Assembly (NCBI RefSeq): GCF_022809715.1
Contig: NZ_CP094461.1
Location: 744,001 to 808,000 of the forward strand
DNA length: 64,000 bases
DNA from: Burkholderia pyrrocinia
Lineage (GTDB): Bacteria > Pseudomonadota > Gammaproteobacteria > Burkholderiales > Burkholderiaceae
Direction of reading: 5' to 3'
Part shown: in pieces, positions 47,853-57,049 of the stretch
Position numbering within the stretch: the stretch's first letter is position 1
How the letters are laid out: each line of letters opens with the position of its first letter
The notes under the pieces: generated by a model
What the model was told of the DNA's origin: nothing
The model's database searches: none
The model's input: only the letters and a program-made list of their open reading frames with translations
Position numbers and translations under genes: made by a program

Positions 47853-48155
47853 CTACGCGTCGTACGCAGCCATCACGAGCCACAGCTCGCGGCCGTCGTC
47901 CCGCACCCGCGCCGCCAGCGCATACGGATCGGCCGGCTCGCATGCGCGCTGCAGCGCGAAGCGCGCCGGCTCGGTCGAGCCGAACGTCTCGTCGCCGAGC
48001 GGCCGCACGTCGGCCTTGCCCTCGAACATCCGGCGCTCGGGCCGGTAGATCAGCGGTTCGTGTTTCCACGTATCGAAATGGCTCTTCACCGAATCGAATC
48101 CGCCGCCGCATACGTTGATCTCGTAGCGTACGCCTGGTCGTCGTTTCGGAATCAT
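47853..48155 (-). CDS. Hypothetical protein, 100 aa
   Basis: MIPKRRPGVRYEINVCGGGFDSVKSHFDTWKHEPLIYRPERRMF... ends in RELWLVMAAYDA. Beta-rich and soluble, with no family recognised. GGAGA precedes the ATG, and an exact sigma-54 core lies 104 bp upstream. Confidence 0.68.
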   Translation of the reverse strand: MIPKRRPGVRYEINVCGGGFDSVKSHFDTWKHEPLIYRPERRMFEGKADVRPLGDETFGSTEPARFALQRACEPADPYALAARVRDDGRELWLVMAAYDA

Positions 48156-48258
48156 CGTCGTGTCTCCGCTTGATGCGCGCACCGCAGGCACCGGGTGCGC
48201 GCGCGTTGCTGCAATGGACGTATTCATCGTCGTCGTCTTCGTCTTCGCCGCCGACGTG

Positions 48259-48272
48259 GCAAATCGCGTGCC
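48259..48272 (-). promoter_or_regulatory. Sigma-54 promoter core (GGCACGCGATTTGC)
   Basis: Exact GGCACG-N4-TTGC, 104 bp from the 48155 start, and divergent from the plus-strand core at 48285, which begins 12 bases away. Confidence 0.7.
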
Positions 48273-48284
48273 GCGTGCGATCCG

Positions 48285-48298
48285 GGAACGGCCGTTGC
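48285..48298 (+). promoter_or_regulatory. Near-match sigma-54 core (GGAACGGCCGTTGC)
   Basis: GG-N10-GC with perfect TTGC and one change at -24 (GGAAC), 40 bp from the 48338 start. Confidence 0.55.
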
Positions 48299-48337
48299 GG
48301 GAAATCCGCGTCATCGTTACCGATACGGAGCTTCGCC

Positions 48338-48589
48338 ATGAAGGATTCGACCCGGTCCGGCCACGCGCCGGAGCGCAAGCAGCGACCCTCCCCATCGCAG
48401 CCGCTGAAGCCTGAGGACCGCACGCACACGCGCCATTCGGAACGCCATATCGACAAGCAGCTCGAGGACACGTTCCCGGCCAGCGACCCGCCCGCGACCG
48501 GCGGCATCACGCGCATCGAGCCCGACACGCCGCCCGGCACGCACGACGACGGGCCGTGGCAGGACAAGCGCGAACGCCGCGACAAATGA
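48338..48589 (+). CDS. Small hydrophilic hypothetical protein, 83 aa
   Basis: MKDSTRSGHAPERKQRPSPS..., then RHIDKQLEDTFPASDPPATGG and a charged tail. The LEDTFPASDPP block recurs in short stress-associated proteins of Burkholderia as far as I recall, without known function. GGAG precedes the ATG. It is likely disordered and soluble. Confidence 0.68.
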   Translation: MKDSTRSGHAPERKQRPSPSQPLKPEDRTHTRHSERHIDKQLEDTFPASDPPATGGITRIEPDTPPGTHDDGPWQDKRERRDK

Positions 48590-48621
48590 CGGCGACGAAC
48601 GACAGGCCGCGCGCGCCGCAC

Positions 48622-48635
48622 GGCATGCGGTTTGC
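48622..48635 (+). promoter_or_regulatory. Sigma-54 promoter core (GGCATGCGGTTTGC)
   Basis: Exact GGCAT-N5-TTGC followed by T, 51 bp from the ATG of the CBS-domain gene. Confidence 0.75.
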
Positions 48636-48685
48636 TGAATGGAATGTGCTGGAACATCGCCCCCCAACCTGCAAGGAGGACTTTC

Positions 48686-49117
48686 ATGCATCGCGTCAAC
48701 GAAATCATGTCGCAGGACGTCGTGTGCATCGCGCCGACCGACTCGATCCGCCATGCCGCGCAACTGATGGAGCGCTACGACATCGGCGCGCTGCCCGTGT
48801 GCGACAACAACCGGCTGATCGGGATGGTGACGGACCGCGATCTCGCGGTGCGCGCGATCTCGGCCGGCAAGCCGCCGGAGACGCGGATTCACGAAGTCGC
48901 GTCGGGCCCGATCGAATGGTGCTTCGACGACGATTCGCTGGAAGAGATCCAGCACTACATGGCAGACGCACAGTTGCGCCGCCTGCCCGTCGTCGATCAC
49001 GACAAGCGGCTGGTCGGCATGCTGTCGCTCGCGGACATCGCGACGCGCTCGGCCGGCCCGACGCACGACGACGTCGCGAACACGCTCGAAGGCGTGTCGC
49101 AGCCGAGGCAGACGTGA
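48686..49117 (+). CDS. CBS-domain pair protein
   Basis: 143 residues made of two CBS domains: VNEIMSQDVVCIAPTDSIRHAAQLMERYDIGALPV with DNNRLIGMVTDRDLAVRAI, then DDSLEEIQHYMADAQLRRLPVVDHDKRLVGMLSLADIA. Such stand-alone pairs bind adenosine nucleotides and act as energy or stress sensors. AAGGAGG precedes the ATG. The PRC-barrel gene follows after 95 bp, probably on the same transcript from the core at 48622. Confidence 0.92.
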   Translation: MHRVNEIMSQDVVCIAPTDSIRHAAQLMERYDIGALPVCDNNRLIGMVTDRDLAVRAISAGKPPETRIHEVASGPIEWCFDDDSLEEIQHYMADAQLRRLPVVDHDKRLVGMLSLADIATRSAGPTHDDVANTLEGVSQPRQT

Positions 49118-49212
49118 CGGGTCGAGCCTGCGCTTCGCCCCGTCCCGACCACCCGCGCGACCCGCGGCCCGCCCGGGCACGATCGCGCACCACGCAGCCT
49201 GGAGGAAACACC

Positions 49213-49695
49213 ATGCAGACTTCCAATCAAGGTCAGACCCGCATCATCGGCAAGGGCGCCGCAACGGCGGCCGGCCCCGGCCCCGACGTCATGGCGGCCA
49301 ATACGCTGGAAGGCGACAAGGTCTACACGACCGACGGCGACGACGTCGGCAAGATCAAGGACATCATGCTCGACGTGCGTTCGGGCCGCATCGCGTACGC
49401 GGTGCTGTCGAGCGGCGGCCTGCTCGGCATCGGCGACAAGCTGCTCGCGATCCCGTGGAGCGCGCTGACGCTCGACACCGAGCGCAAGTGCTTCCTGCTG
49501 TCGGTGTCGTCGGAGCGGATCAAGAACGCCCCCGGCTTCGACAAGGACCACTGGCCGGCGATGGCCGATCCGCAATGGGCCGAGCCGCTGCACGAGTACT
49601 ACGGCAGTGCGCCGTACTGGAGCCCCGGCGACGAGCTCGGGCTGACCGATCCGACCGAGGAACTGAACAATCCGCGCACCCGCGACCCTCATTGA
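49213..49695 (+). CDS. PRC-barrel domain protein
   Basis: 160 residues. The PRC-barrel (NTLEGDKVYTTDGDDVGKIKDIMLDVRSGRIAYAVLSSGGLLGIGDKLLAIPWSAL) is followed by a tail typical of stress-related soluble members. Function unknown; the fold binds partner proteins in RimM and photosynthetic reaction centres. GGAGG precedes the ATG. A strong terminator follows 21 bp after the stop, ending the island. Confidence 0.9.
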   Translation: MQTSNQGQTRIIGKGAATAAGPGPDVMAANTLEGDKVYTTDGDDVGKIKDIMLDVRSGRIAYAVLSSGGLLGIGDKLLAIPWSALTLDTERKCFLLSVSSERIKNAPGFDKDHWPAMADPQWAEPLHEYYGSAPYWSPGDELGLTDPTEELNNPRTRDPH

Positions 49696-49716
49696 TCGTT
49701 CGCGACCGGCCGACAC

Positions 49717-49741
49717 GCCCCGCTCATGCGGGGCTTTTTTT
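49717..49741 (+). terminator. Rho-independent terminator
   Basis: GCCCCG-N6-CGGGGC stem followed by seven T, just after the PRC-barrel gene. It is the clearest intrinsic terminator in the window. Confidence 0.92.
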
Positions 49742-49889
49742 CGTCTGCCGGCCGACCCTATTGATAACCATACGACATCAATCCATCCAAAAATCGCACT
49801 TATCGTTTCTCCGTCTCCGGGCGAACATTGCCAAAACGACAATCGATCGCCTTCCGCGCGTTGCCTGAATTTTTCTGGAGACACCCCCG

Positions 49890-51185
49890 ATGCACCCCTC
49901 GCCCAGCCTTCCGACCGGACGTTCGAAGGCCGCCGCGGTATTCCGCGTCACGGCCGGCAACTTCCTCGAGCAGTTCGACTTCTTCCTGTTCGGCTTCTAT
50001 GCGACGCAGATCGCCGCCGTGTTCTTTCCCGCCGCGAGCGAGTTCGCTTCGCTGATGATGACGTTCGCCGTGTTCGGCGCCGGCTTCCTGATGCGGCCGC
50101 TGGGCGCGATCGTGCTGGGCGCGTACATCGACGACGTCGGCCGCCGCAAGGGCCTCATCGTCACGCTGGCCATCATGGCAAGCGGCACCATCCTGATCGC
50201 GTTCGTACCGGGCTACGCGACGATCGGCCTGCTCGCACCCGCGCTCGTGCTGATCGGGCGACTGCTGCAGGGCTTTTCGGCAGGTGCCGAGCTGGGCGGC
50301 GTGTCGGTCTATCTTGCCGAGATGGCCACGCCCGGCCGCAAGGGCTTCTACACGAGCTGGCAGTCGGCCAGCCAGCAGGTCGCGATCGTCGTCGCGGCGG
50401 GCCTCGGCTTCGCGCTCAATCAATGGCTCAGCGCATCGGCCATCGCCGCATGGGGATGGCGCGTGCCGTTCTTCGTCGGCTGCACGATCGTGCCGTTCAT
50501 TTTCATGCTGCGTCGCAACCTGGAGGAAACGCAGGAATTCAAGGCGCGCCGGCATCGTCCCGGCATGAAGGAAGTGTTCGGTACGCTGGTCCAGAACTGG
50601 GGCGTGGTTCTCGCAGGCATGATGCTGGTCGCGATGACGACCACGAGCTTCTACCTGATCACGGTCTACGCGCCGACCTTCGGCAAGACGGTTCTGCACC
50701 TGAGCACCGCGGACAGCCTGCTCGTGACGCTGTGCGTCGGCGTGTCGAACTTCGTGTGGCTTCCGATCGGCGGTGCGCTGTCGGACAGGATCGGCCGCCG
50801 GCCGCTGCTCGTCGGCATGACGGTGCTCGCGATCGCGACCGCCTATCCTGCACTGTCGCTGCTCGCTCATGCGCCGTCGTTCGTCAACATGCTGCTCGTC
50901 CTTCTGTGGCTGTCGTTCATGTACGGGATCTATAACGGCGCGATGATCGTCGCGCTGACGGAAGTGATGCCGGTGGAGGTGCGCGTGGCAGGCTTCTCGC
51001 TCGCCTACAGCCTCGCGACGGCCGTATTCGGCGGCTTCACGCCCGCCATCTCGACGGCGCTGATTCACATGACCGGCGACAAGGCTGCACCGGGCTACTG
51101 GATGAGCCTCGCCGCGGTGTGCGCGCTGCTGGCGACGTTCGCCCTCTATCGCCGCCGGACGCCGACGCTGACGCCCGCGCACTGA
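49890..51185 (+). CDS. MHS-family citrate/tricarballylate-type proton symporter
   Basis: 431 residues, twelve-helix major facilitator of the metabolite:H+ symporter family. It resembles CitH/TcuC throughout: [61 protein letters not shown] and [12 protein letters not shown]. It should import a tricarboxylate such as citrate or tricarballylate. TGGAG precedes the ATG. The upstream 148 bp after the terminator is A+T-richer and probably holds the promoter. It is cotranscribed with the ModA-like gene 45 bp on. Confidence 0.86.
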   Translation: MHPSPSLPTGRSKAAAVFRVTAGNFLEQFDFFLFGFYATQIAAVFFPAASEFASLMMTFAVFGAGFLMRPLGAIVLGAYIDDVGRRKGLIVTLAIMASGTILIAFVPGYATIGLLAPALVLIGRLLQGFSAGAELGGVSVYLAEMATPGRKGFYTSWQSASQQVAIVVAAGLGFALNQWLSASAIAAWGWRVPFFVGCTIVPFIFMLRRNLEETQEFKARRHRPGMKEVFGTLVQNWGVVLAGMMLVAMTTTSFYLITVYAPTFGKTVLHLSTADSLLVTLCVGVSNFVWLPIGGALSDRIGRRPLLVGMTVLAIATAYPALSLLAHAPSFVNMLLVLLWLSFMYGIYNGAMIVALTEVMPVEVRVAGFSLAYSLATAVFGGFTPAISTALIHMTGDKAAPGYWMSLAAVCALLATFALYRRRTPTLTPAH

Positions 51186-51230
51186 AGCCCCAAACCGAGC
51201 AACCTGCCCCGACTCCGCACGACGACAACC

Positions 51231-52013
51231 ATGAAAAACCCGCTCCTGAAACTGTGCGCGACCGCGCTCGTCGCCACCGCCGCAGTCACCGCGAATGTAC
51301 AGGCCGCCGAGCTGCACGTAATGAGCTCGGGCGGCTTCACCGCGGCCTACAAGCTCCTTGGCCCGCAGTTCGCGTCCCGCACGGGCAACACGCTCGACAC
51401 CGCGCTCGGCCCGTCGATGGGCAAGGCGCCCGAAGCGATTCCGAACCGGCTCGCGCGCGGTGAGCCTGCCGACGCGGTGATCATGGTCGGCTACGCGCTC
51501 GACGACCTGATCAAGCAAGGCAAGGTAATCCCCGGATCGCGCGTCGAGCTGGCCGATTCCCGCATCGGCATGGTCGTGCGCGACGGCGCGGCGAAACCCG
51601 ACATCAGCTCGGCCGAAGGCCTGAAGCAAGCGCTGCTGCATGCAAAGTCGGTCGCCTACTCGGATAGCGCGAGCGGCGTCTACATCGAGCGGGAGTTGTT
51701 CAGGAAGCTCGGCATCGACGACCAGATGAAATCGAAGGCGAAGATGATCCCGCGGATTCCGGTCGCGTCCGTGGTCGCGAACGGCGACTACGAAATCGGC
51801 TTCCAGCAGGTGAGCGAACTGCTGCCCGTCCAGGGCGCGACCTTCGTCGGCAAGATTCCCGAATCGCTGCAATCCGTCACGCGCTTCGCTGCCGGCATCC
51901 CCGTCGGCGCGCAACATCCAAAGGAAGCGAAGGCACTCCTCGACTATCTCGCATCGCCCGACGTGCAGGCGCAAGTAAAGTCGACCGGACTGGATTCCGT
52001 CTCCGCCCCTTGA
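51231..52013 (+). CDS. ModA-like periplasmic substrate-binding protein
   Basis: 260 residues with a signal peptide (MKNPLLKLCATALVATAAVTANVQAAE) and a two-lobe binding domain of the molybdate-type family (LHVMSSGGFTAAYKLLGPQFASRTGN; AKSVAYSDSASGVYIERELFRKLGI). No permease or ATPase follows, so it is not a normal ABC partner. Such orphan proteins next to MHS carriers may bind a carboxylate ligand or serve sensing. No strong ribosome site is visible. Confidence 0.8.
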   Translation: MKNPLLKLCATALVATAAVTANVQAAELHVMSSGGFTAAYKLLGPQFASRTGNTLDTALGPSMGKAPEAIPNRLARGEPADAVIMVGYALDDLIKQGKVIPGSRVELADSRIGMVVRDGAAKPDISSAEGLKQALLHAKSVAYSDSASGVYIERELFRKLGIDDQMKSKAKMIPRIPVASVVANGDYEIGFQQVSELLPVQGATFVGKIPESLQSVTRFAAGIPVGAQHPKEAKALLDYLASPDVQAQVKSTGLDSVSAP

Positions 52014-52023
52014 GCACGAGCCA

Positions 52024-52053
52024 CGGGAAGGCGTGCGTCAGACAGCCTTCCCG
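52024..52053. terminator. Convergent hairpin between the ModA-like gene and dctA-like gene
   Basis: A perfect 9-bp stem (CGGGAAGGC ... GCCTTCCCG) with a 12-base loop that contains the stop of the dctA-like gene. There is no T-run on either side, so it may be a weak bidirectional terminator or an RNA 3' stabiliser. Confidence 0.5.
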
Positions 52054-53360
52054 TCGCGCCCGGCGTTGTCCGCGGCATCATCGGCGCAGTCGAGGTTCGC
52101 CGGCTCGGCCGCGCTCAGTACCCGCGCGAGCCGCGCACGATCGCACTCCCCTTCCCACGACGAAACGAAGATCACCGCGCACGCATTGCTGATCACGCTC
52201 GTCAGCGCGCGCGCCTCGGACATGAAGCGATCGATGCCGACCAGCAGCGCGACCCCGGCAACCGGCAGGTCGGGCATCACGGCGAGCGTCGCGACGAGCG
52301 CGACGAGCCCGCTGCCGGACACGCCGGCCGCCCCCTTCGACGTGAGCAGCATGACGGCGAGCATCGCCGCGATTTGCGGCGCGGAAAGCGGCACGTCGCA
52401 CGCCTGCGCGATGAACAACGCCGCGAGCGTCAGGTAGATCGCGGTGCCGTCCAGGTTGAACGAGTAGCCGGCCGGCAGCACGAGCCCCACGACGCCCTTG
52501 TCGCACCCCAGCGACTCCAGCTTGACGATCAGCCGCGGCAACACCGGCTCAGTGGACGAGGTCGCGAGGACGATGAGCAATTCCTCGCGCAGGTAGCGCA
52601 ACAGCCGCCACAACGCGAAACCGTGCAGTCGTGCGAGCGGCGCAAGCACCAGCGCAACGAACAGCACGCAGGCAACGTAGAACGACGCCATCAGCCTCGC
52701 GAGCGAGCCGACCGAGCCGATGCCGAAGCGGCCCACCGTGAACGCCATCGCGCCGAATGCGCCGAGCGGAGCGAGCCGCATGATCATCGCGAGCACGCGA
52801 AAGACGATCTGCGCGACGCCGTCGATCAGCGCCAGCACGGGCCGACCGGCCTGCGGATACGCGTTCAGCGAAAAACCGAACAGCAGCGACAGCAGCAGCA
52901 CCGGCAGCACCTCGCCCGTGCGGAACGCGCCGAGCATCGTGTCCGGGATCACGCTCAGCGCGAACTCGACGAGCCCGTGCGGTTGCGCATGCCGTACATA
53001 TTGCGCGAGGATGCTCGAATCGAGATGGTGCACGTCGACGTGCATGCCGGCGCCGGGCCGCAGCACGAACGCGGTGACGAGCCCGAATGCGAGTGCGGCG
53101 GCGGTCAGCAGATAGAACAGCACCAGCGCGCGCACGATCGTGCGCCCGATGGCCTTGCCGTTCGCCAGCGACGTGATGCCGGAGACGATCGTGCAAAACA
53201 CGATCGGCGCGATCATCATCCGCACGAGGCCGACGAATGCATCGCTGAGCGGCTTGAGCAGCGCGCCCGCCGACGGCCAGAAGTGGCCGACGCTCACGCC
53301 GAGCACCATCGCCAGCAGAACCTGCACATAGAGCGAACGAAGCGGTCTTGCCAGCCTCAC
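52038..53360 (-). CDS. DctA-like dicarboxylate:cation symporter (GTG start)
   Basis: 440 residues, SDF family: LYVQVLLAMVLGVSVGHFWP, MMIAPIVFCTIVSGI, GAGMHVDVHHLD, LIVLATSSTEPVLPRL (the serine-rich re-entrant loop), GYSFNLDGTAIYLTLAALFIAQA and SKGAAGVSGSGLVALVATL, all close to E. coli DctA. It imports C4-dicarboxylates. GTG at 53360 is chosen because it matches the DctA N-terminus and has GGGGAG upstream; a longer GTG frame from 53432 would overlap the LysR gene. It lies 43 bp after that gene on the same strand. Confidence 0.88.
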   Translation of the reverse strand: MRLARPLRSLYVQVLLAMVLGVSVGHFWPSAGALLKPLSDAFVGLVRMMIAPIVFCTIVSGITSLANGKAIGRTIVRALVLFYLLTAAALAFGLVTAFVLRPGAGMHVDVHHLDSSILAQYVRHAQPHGLVEFALSVIPDTMLGAFRTGEVLPVLLLSLLFGFSLNAYPQAGRPVLALIDGVAQIVFRVLAMIMRLAPLGAFGAMAFTVGRFGIGSVGSLARLMASFYVACVLFVALVLAPLARLHGFALWRLLRYLREELLIVLATSSTEPVLPRLIVKLESLGCDKGVVGLVLPAGYSFNLDGTAIYLTLAALFIAQACDVPLSAPQIAAMLAVMLLTSKGAAGVSGSGLVALVATLAVMPDLPVAGVALLVGIDRFMSEARALTSVISNACAVIFVSSWEGECDRARLARVLSAAEPANLDCADDAADNAGRDGKAV

Positions 53361-53403
53361 GATGCGGTGCTCCCCGATGTTCCGGCCGTAGGCCCGATCG
53401 TCG

Positions 53404-54327
53404 TCATCGGGATGCGTCGCCGCTTGCCGCACCGGCGCGTTTCGCGTCGACGATCGCCCGGTGAAACTCCTCCGCGGCCGGCGTCAGCGCGCGGCCGCGC
53501 CGTTTCACGATGCCCACCCGGCGCTTGACCACCGGTTCGACCAGGGGCACGCTCGTGAGCACGGGATGGTCGTGTCCGGGCATCGCCATCGACGGTACCG
53601 CGGCGACGCCGAGCCCCGCTTCGATCAACCCGAGCAGGGTCGTCACGTGGCGCGTCTCGCACACGCTCGGCGCCCGCGGCGCGACGGTCGTCAATGCCTG
53701 GTCGAGCAGCAGGCGGTTGCCGGAAGTCTTGTCCACCGACACATACTCGTACTCGTAAAGCTCGTTCCAGGTCACGCGCTTCTTGCGCGCGAGCGGATGA
53801 TCGCGCCGGCACGCGGCAACAAACCGTTCCTGCAGCAGCAGTTTGAACTCGATCTCCGGCTCCTGGCTGCCCATGAAACTCACGCCGAAATCGGCCTCGC
53901 CGCTGATGACCGCGCCCAGCACGTCGTTCGCGCTCGCATCCAGCAGCTTGACCCTGATGCGCGGAAAGCGGCGATGATAGCTCGCGATCACGTTCGGCAG
54001 GAAGTAGTAGGCCACCGACGGCACGCATGCGATCGTCACATGACCGAGGCGGCTCGACGAAACGTCGCGGATGCCGAGCAGCGCGACGTCGAGATCGTCC
54101 AGCAGTTGCTCGGCGCTCGGCGCGAACACGCGCCCGACGGTGGTCAGCGTGACGCTGCGGGTGGTGCGCTCGAACAACCGCACGCCGAGCGCTTCCTCGA
54201 GTTTGTCGATCCGGCGACTCAGCGCGGGCTGCGAAATGCTGATCGCGTCGGCGGCCTTTCGGAAGCTTCCCAGCTCCACCACCGCGCGAAACGCCTGCAA
54301 ATCGGTCAAATCGAAGTTGATTCCCAC
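53404..54327 (-). CDS. LysR-family transcriptional regulator (GTG start)
   Basis: 307 residues: winged helix FRKAADAISISQPALSRRIDKLEEALGVRLFERTTRSVTLT and an effector domain with the CbbR/CysB-like layout. It is cotranscribed ahead of the dctA-like gene, so it likely controls carboxylate uptake, perhaps also the facing citrate-type operon. GTG at 54327 has GGAG nine bases upstream; another GTG five codons earlier is possible. Ligand unknown. Confidence 0.88.
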   Translation of the reverse strand: MGINFDLTDLQAFRAVVELGSFRKAADAISISQPALSRRIDKLEEALGVRLFERTTRSVTLTTVGRVFAPSAEQLLDDLDVALLGIRDVSSSRLGHVTIACVPSVAYYFLPNVIASYHRRFPRIRVKLLDASANDVLGAVISGEADFGVSFMGSQEPEIEFKLLLQERFVAACRRDHPLARKKRVTWNELYEYEYVSVDKTSGNRLLLDQALTTVAPRAPSVCETRHVTTLLGLIEAGLGVAAVPSMAMPGHDHPVLTSVPLVEPVVKRRVGIVKRRGRALTPAAEEFHRAIVDAKRAGAASGDASR

Positions 54328-54415
54328 GGACCACGTCTCCACATTTCAGATGCCGGGTATTTTGCATGATTCGGGCAAGCTCACCCAGCCGGGAGATGCC
54401 CGGCTCCGACGCCTG

Positions 54416-55309
54416 CTACGCGCGGTGCCGCAGCGCATCGATCACGACGGAGAACGCGCGCGATGCCTGGCGGCGGCTCGGATAATACGCGTGATAGCCG
54501 GGAAAGACCGGGCACCAGTCCGGCATCACGATGCGCAGCGTGCCGCTGCGCACGTGTTCGAGCACGATGTCTTCGGTGACGAACGCGATCCCGAACCCGT
54601 CGAGCGCGGCCTGCACCATGTGCGGCTGCGTATTGCAGGTGATCCGTCCGTTCACGCGCGCCTGGATCTCGTTCCTGCCCTTCTTCAGCTCCCACGCATA
54701 GATGCCCTTCGCGGTCGCGAGCCGCAGCGTCACGCAGTCGTGGTCGAGCAGGTCCTGCGGCGTTTTCGGCGGCTTGCGACCGTCGAGATAGGCGGGCGAC
54801 GCGACCATCGCCATCCGGATGTCCGGGCTGATGCGCACCGCGATCATGTCCTTCGCGACCTGGTCGCCGTAACGCACGCCGATGTCGTAGCGTTCCTCGA
54901 CGATGTTCGACAGCCCGTAGTCGACCGACAGCTCGACGCGGATGTCCGGGTAATCGGGCAGCACTTTCCTGAGCTTCGGCCACACGATCGTGTCGATCGG
55001 ATGCTCGGTGGCAGTGATGCGCACGACACCGGCCGGCTTGTCGCGGAAATCGGACACGGCGGCGAGCTTCATTTCGATTTCGTCGATGCGCGGCGCGACG
55101 GCCTGAAACAGTTCTTCCCCTGCTTCGGTCGTCGACACGCTGCGTGTCGTGCGCGTCAGCAGCCGCACGCCGAGCCGCGTTTCGAGATCGCGCACCGTCT
55201 GGCTCAGCGCCGATTGCGACACGCCGAGCCGGGCCGCCGCGCGCGTGAAGCTCCGGTCGCGCGCCACCGCGAGAAACACGAGCAGATCGTTGAGGTTTTC
55301 GCGCGGCAT
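54416..55309 (-). CDS. LysR-family transcriptional regulator
   Basis: 297 residues: NLNDLLVFLAVARDRSFTRAAARLGVSQSALSQTVRDLETRLGVRLLTRTTRSVSTTEAG, then an effector domain (GVVRITATEHPIDTIVWPKL ...) typical of regulators beside exporters and dehydrogenases. It is divergent from the DUF4148/MFS pair and probably controls it. AGGAG precedes the ATG. Confidence 0.92.
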   Translation of the reverse strand: MPRENLNDLLVFLAVARDRSFTRAAARLGVSQSALSQTVRDLETRLGVRLLTRTTRSVSTTEAGEELFQAVAPRIDEIEMKLAAVSDFRDKPAGVVRITATEHPIDTIVWPKLRKVLPDYPDIRVELSVDYGLSNIVEERYDIGVRYGDQVAKDMIAVRISPDIRMAMVASPAYLDGRKPPKTPQDLLDHDCVTLRLATAKGIYAWELKKGRNEIQARVNGRITCNTQPHMVQAALDGFGIAFVTEDIVLEHVRSGTLRIVMPDWCPVFPGYHAYYPSRRQASRAFSVVIDALRHRA

Positions 55310-55530
55310 GTCGGGCGGCTCCTGTCGAAACGGACGCCCATCCTAGCACCGACACCGCCCGGGACCGCCCGGCGCGACTTCCGCCGATTCATCGGCGCAG
55401 CTTATAAGTCCAAGCGCGCCGTGCTACTTAATCGATCGGATTCGAGCCGATAGACTGCGAAGCCTTCCGGTTCCCGCATGGCCACCGCACGCGTCGGGAC
55501 CGTCCACGCATTCCTTCCCGGAGCCCGCTC
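55310..55530. promoter_or_regulatory. LysR/DUF4148 divergent intergenic region
   Basis: It contains a 6-bp hairpin (CGCCGA-TTCA-TCGGCG, 55382-55397) and, next to it, the A+T palindrome CTTATAAG (55401-55408) with TACTTAAT further right. These are the only candidate operator features between the divergent genes. Confidence 0.4.
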
Positions 55531-55791
55531 GTGAAACCTCTTCTTCGCTTTTTCGCAGTCGCGCTTGCCGCCTCCAGCCCGTTGCTCGCTCATGCGCTGG
55601 GGCTGACGCGCGAGCAGGTGCGCGAGGACATGATTCGCTACGAAGCCGCCGGTTTCAATCCGGCGCGCGCCAATCCGCGCACGTGGGTCGACGACGCACA
55701 GGCCGCGGCTGCAAGCGTAGCCGGCGCGCGCGATGCCGGCGGCCGCACCCGCGTGGCCGATCGCAGCACGGCTGGCGCCCGCTGCGACTGA
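55531..55791 (+). CDS. DUF4148 family exported protein (GTG start)
   Basis: 86 residues with a signal peptide (VKPLLRFFAVALAASSPLLAHALG) and the DUF4148 core LTREQVREDMIRYEAAGFNPARANPRTWVDDAQAA. These small periplasmic proteins are abundant in Burkholderia and of unknown function. GGAG precedes the GTG. The MFS gene follows after 37 bp. Confidence 0.82.
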   Translation: MKPLLRFFAVALAASSPLLAHALGLTREQVREDMIRYEAAGFNPARANPRTWVDDAQAAAASVAGARDAGGRTRVADRSTAGARCD

Positions 55792-55828
55792 TGCGCGTTT
55801 GCGCCGCGATTCCACCCGACCCGAGCCG

Positions 55829-57046
55829 ATGTCGACGATGCAAGCCGCTTCCACCTCCGATCGCGACGACGCGACCGTTCGCCCCGCCGCATGGGGCGCC
55901 GTCCTCGCGATGGCGCTTGGCGCGTTCGTGCTCGTCGCGTCCGAATTCATGCCGGTCAGCCTGCTGACGCCGATCGCGAGCGACCTGCATATCAGCGAAG
56001 GCCTGGCGGGCCAGGCGATTTCCGTGTCCGGCGCATTCGCGCTCGCGACGAGCCTGTTGATCGCGTCGCTGGCCGGAAGGCGCGACCGCAAGCGGCTGCT
56101 GCTCGTGCTGACGCTGCTGACGATCGTGTCCGGCACGGTCGTCGCACTCGCGCCGAACTACCCCGCCTTCATCGCGGGGCGCGCGCTGATCGGCATCGCG
56201 ATCGGCGGCTTCTGGTCGATGTCGGCCGCGACCGCGATGCGCCTGGTGCCCGATGCGCAGGTGTCGCGCGCGCTCGCGATCGTCAACGGCGGCAATGCGC
56301 TCGCGACCGTCGTCGCCGCGCCGCTCGGCAGCTTTCTCGGCGGCATCGTCGGCTGGCGCTGGGCGTTCTTCTGCGTCGTGCCGATCGCGGCGATCGCGTT
56401 CGGCTGGAAGCTCGTCAGCCTGCCGCCGATGAAAACCGCGTCACGCGCGGCGCCGGCCAATGCGCTGACGCTGCTCGCCCGTCGGCCGGTCGCGCTCGGC
56501 ATGGCGGCCGTCAACCTGCTGTTCATGGGGCAGTTTGCGCTGTTCACGTACCTGCGCCCCTTCCTCGAAACGGTGACGCACGTCGGCCATACCGCGCTGT
56601 CGCTGATGCTCCTCGTCATCGGCGTGGCCGGTGTCGCGGGGACGATCCTGATCGGTGCGTTCCTGAAGAACGCGCTCTACCGGACGCTCGTCGTCACCCC
56701 GCTGCTGATGGCGGCGATCGCCGTCGCGCTCGCATGGTGCGGCGCGTCGACGGCGGCCACCGCGGGCCTGCTTGCCTTGTGGGGGCTGACCGGAACGGCC
56801 GCGCCCGTCGGCTGGTGGACGTGGCTCGCGCGCACGCTGCCGCACGATGCCGAAGCCGGCGGCGGGCTGATGGTCGCGGTCGTGCAGCTCGCGATCGCGC
56901 TCGGCGCAACGACGGGCGGCCTGCTGTACGACGCGCACGGCTATCGCGCGACGTTCGCGACGAGCGCGGCGCTGCTCGTCTTCGCCGGCGTGCTGGCGTG
57001 CGCCGCCGGACGCGCCGCCGTGCCGCACGCCGCCGCGAAGCCGTGA
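55829..57046 (+). CDS. MFS exporter (AraJ/NepI-like)
   Basis: 405-residue twelve-helix transporter of the drug:H+ antiporter-1 type: VLVASEFMPVSLLTPIASDLHISEGLAGQAISVSGAFA, ASLAGRRDRKRLLL, GRALIGIAIGGFWSMSAATAMRLVP. Relatives export sugars or purine nucleosides. Start MSTMQ is favoured by family length; an ATG three codons on is possible and no strong ribosome site is seen. It follows the DUF4148 gene under the divergent LysR regulator. Confidence 0.85.
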   Translation: MSTMQAASTSDRDDATVRPAAWGAVLAMALGAFVLVASEFMPVSLLTPIASDLHISEGLAGQAISVSGAFALATSLLIASLAGRRDRKRLLLVLTLLTIVSGTVVALAPNYPAFIAGRALIGIAIGGFWSMSAATAMRLVPDAQVSRALAIVNGGNALATVVAAPLGSFLGGIVGWRWAFFCVVPIAAIAFGWKLVSLPPMKTASRAAPANALTLLARRPVALGMAAVNLLFMGQFALFTYLRPFLETVTHVGHTALSLMLLVIGVAGVAGTILIGAFLKNALYRTLVVTPLLMAAIAVALAWCGASTAATAGLLALWGLTGTAAPVGWWTWLARTLPHDAEAGGGLMVAVVQLAIALGATTGGLLYDAHGYRATFATSAALLVFAGVLACAAGRAAVPHAAAKP

Positions 57047-57049
57047 TAC

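Noticed and set aside
49178..49192. GGGCACGATCGCGC before the PRC-barrel gene
   Set aside because: With the GGCAC register correct, the -12 position is not GC; the gene is better explained as cotranscribed with the CBS gene.
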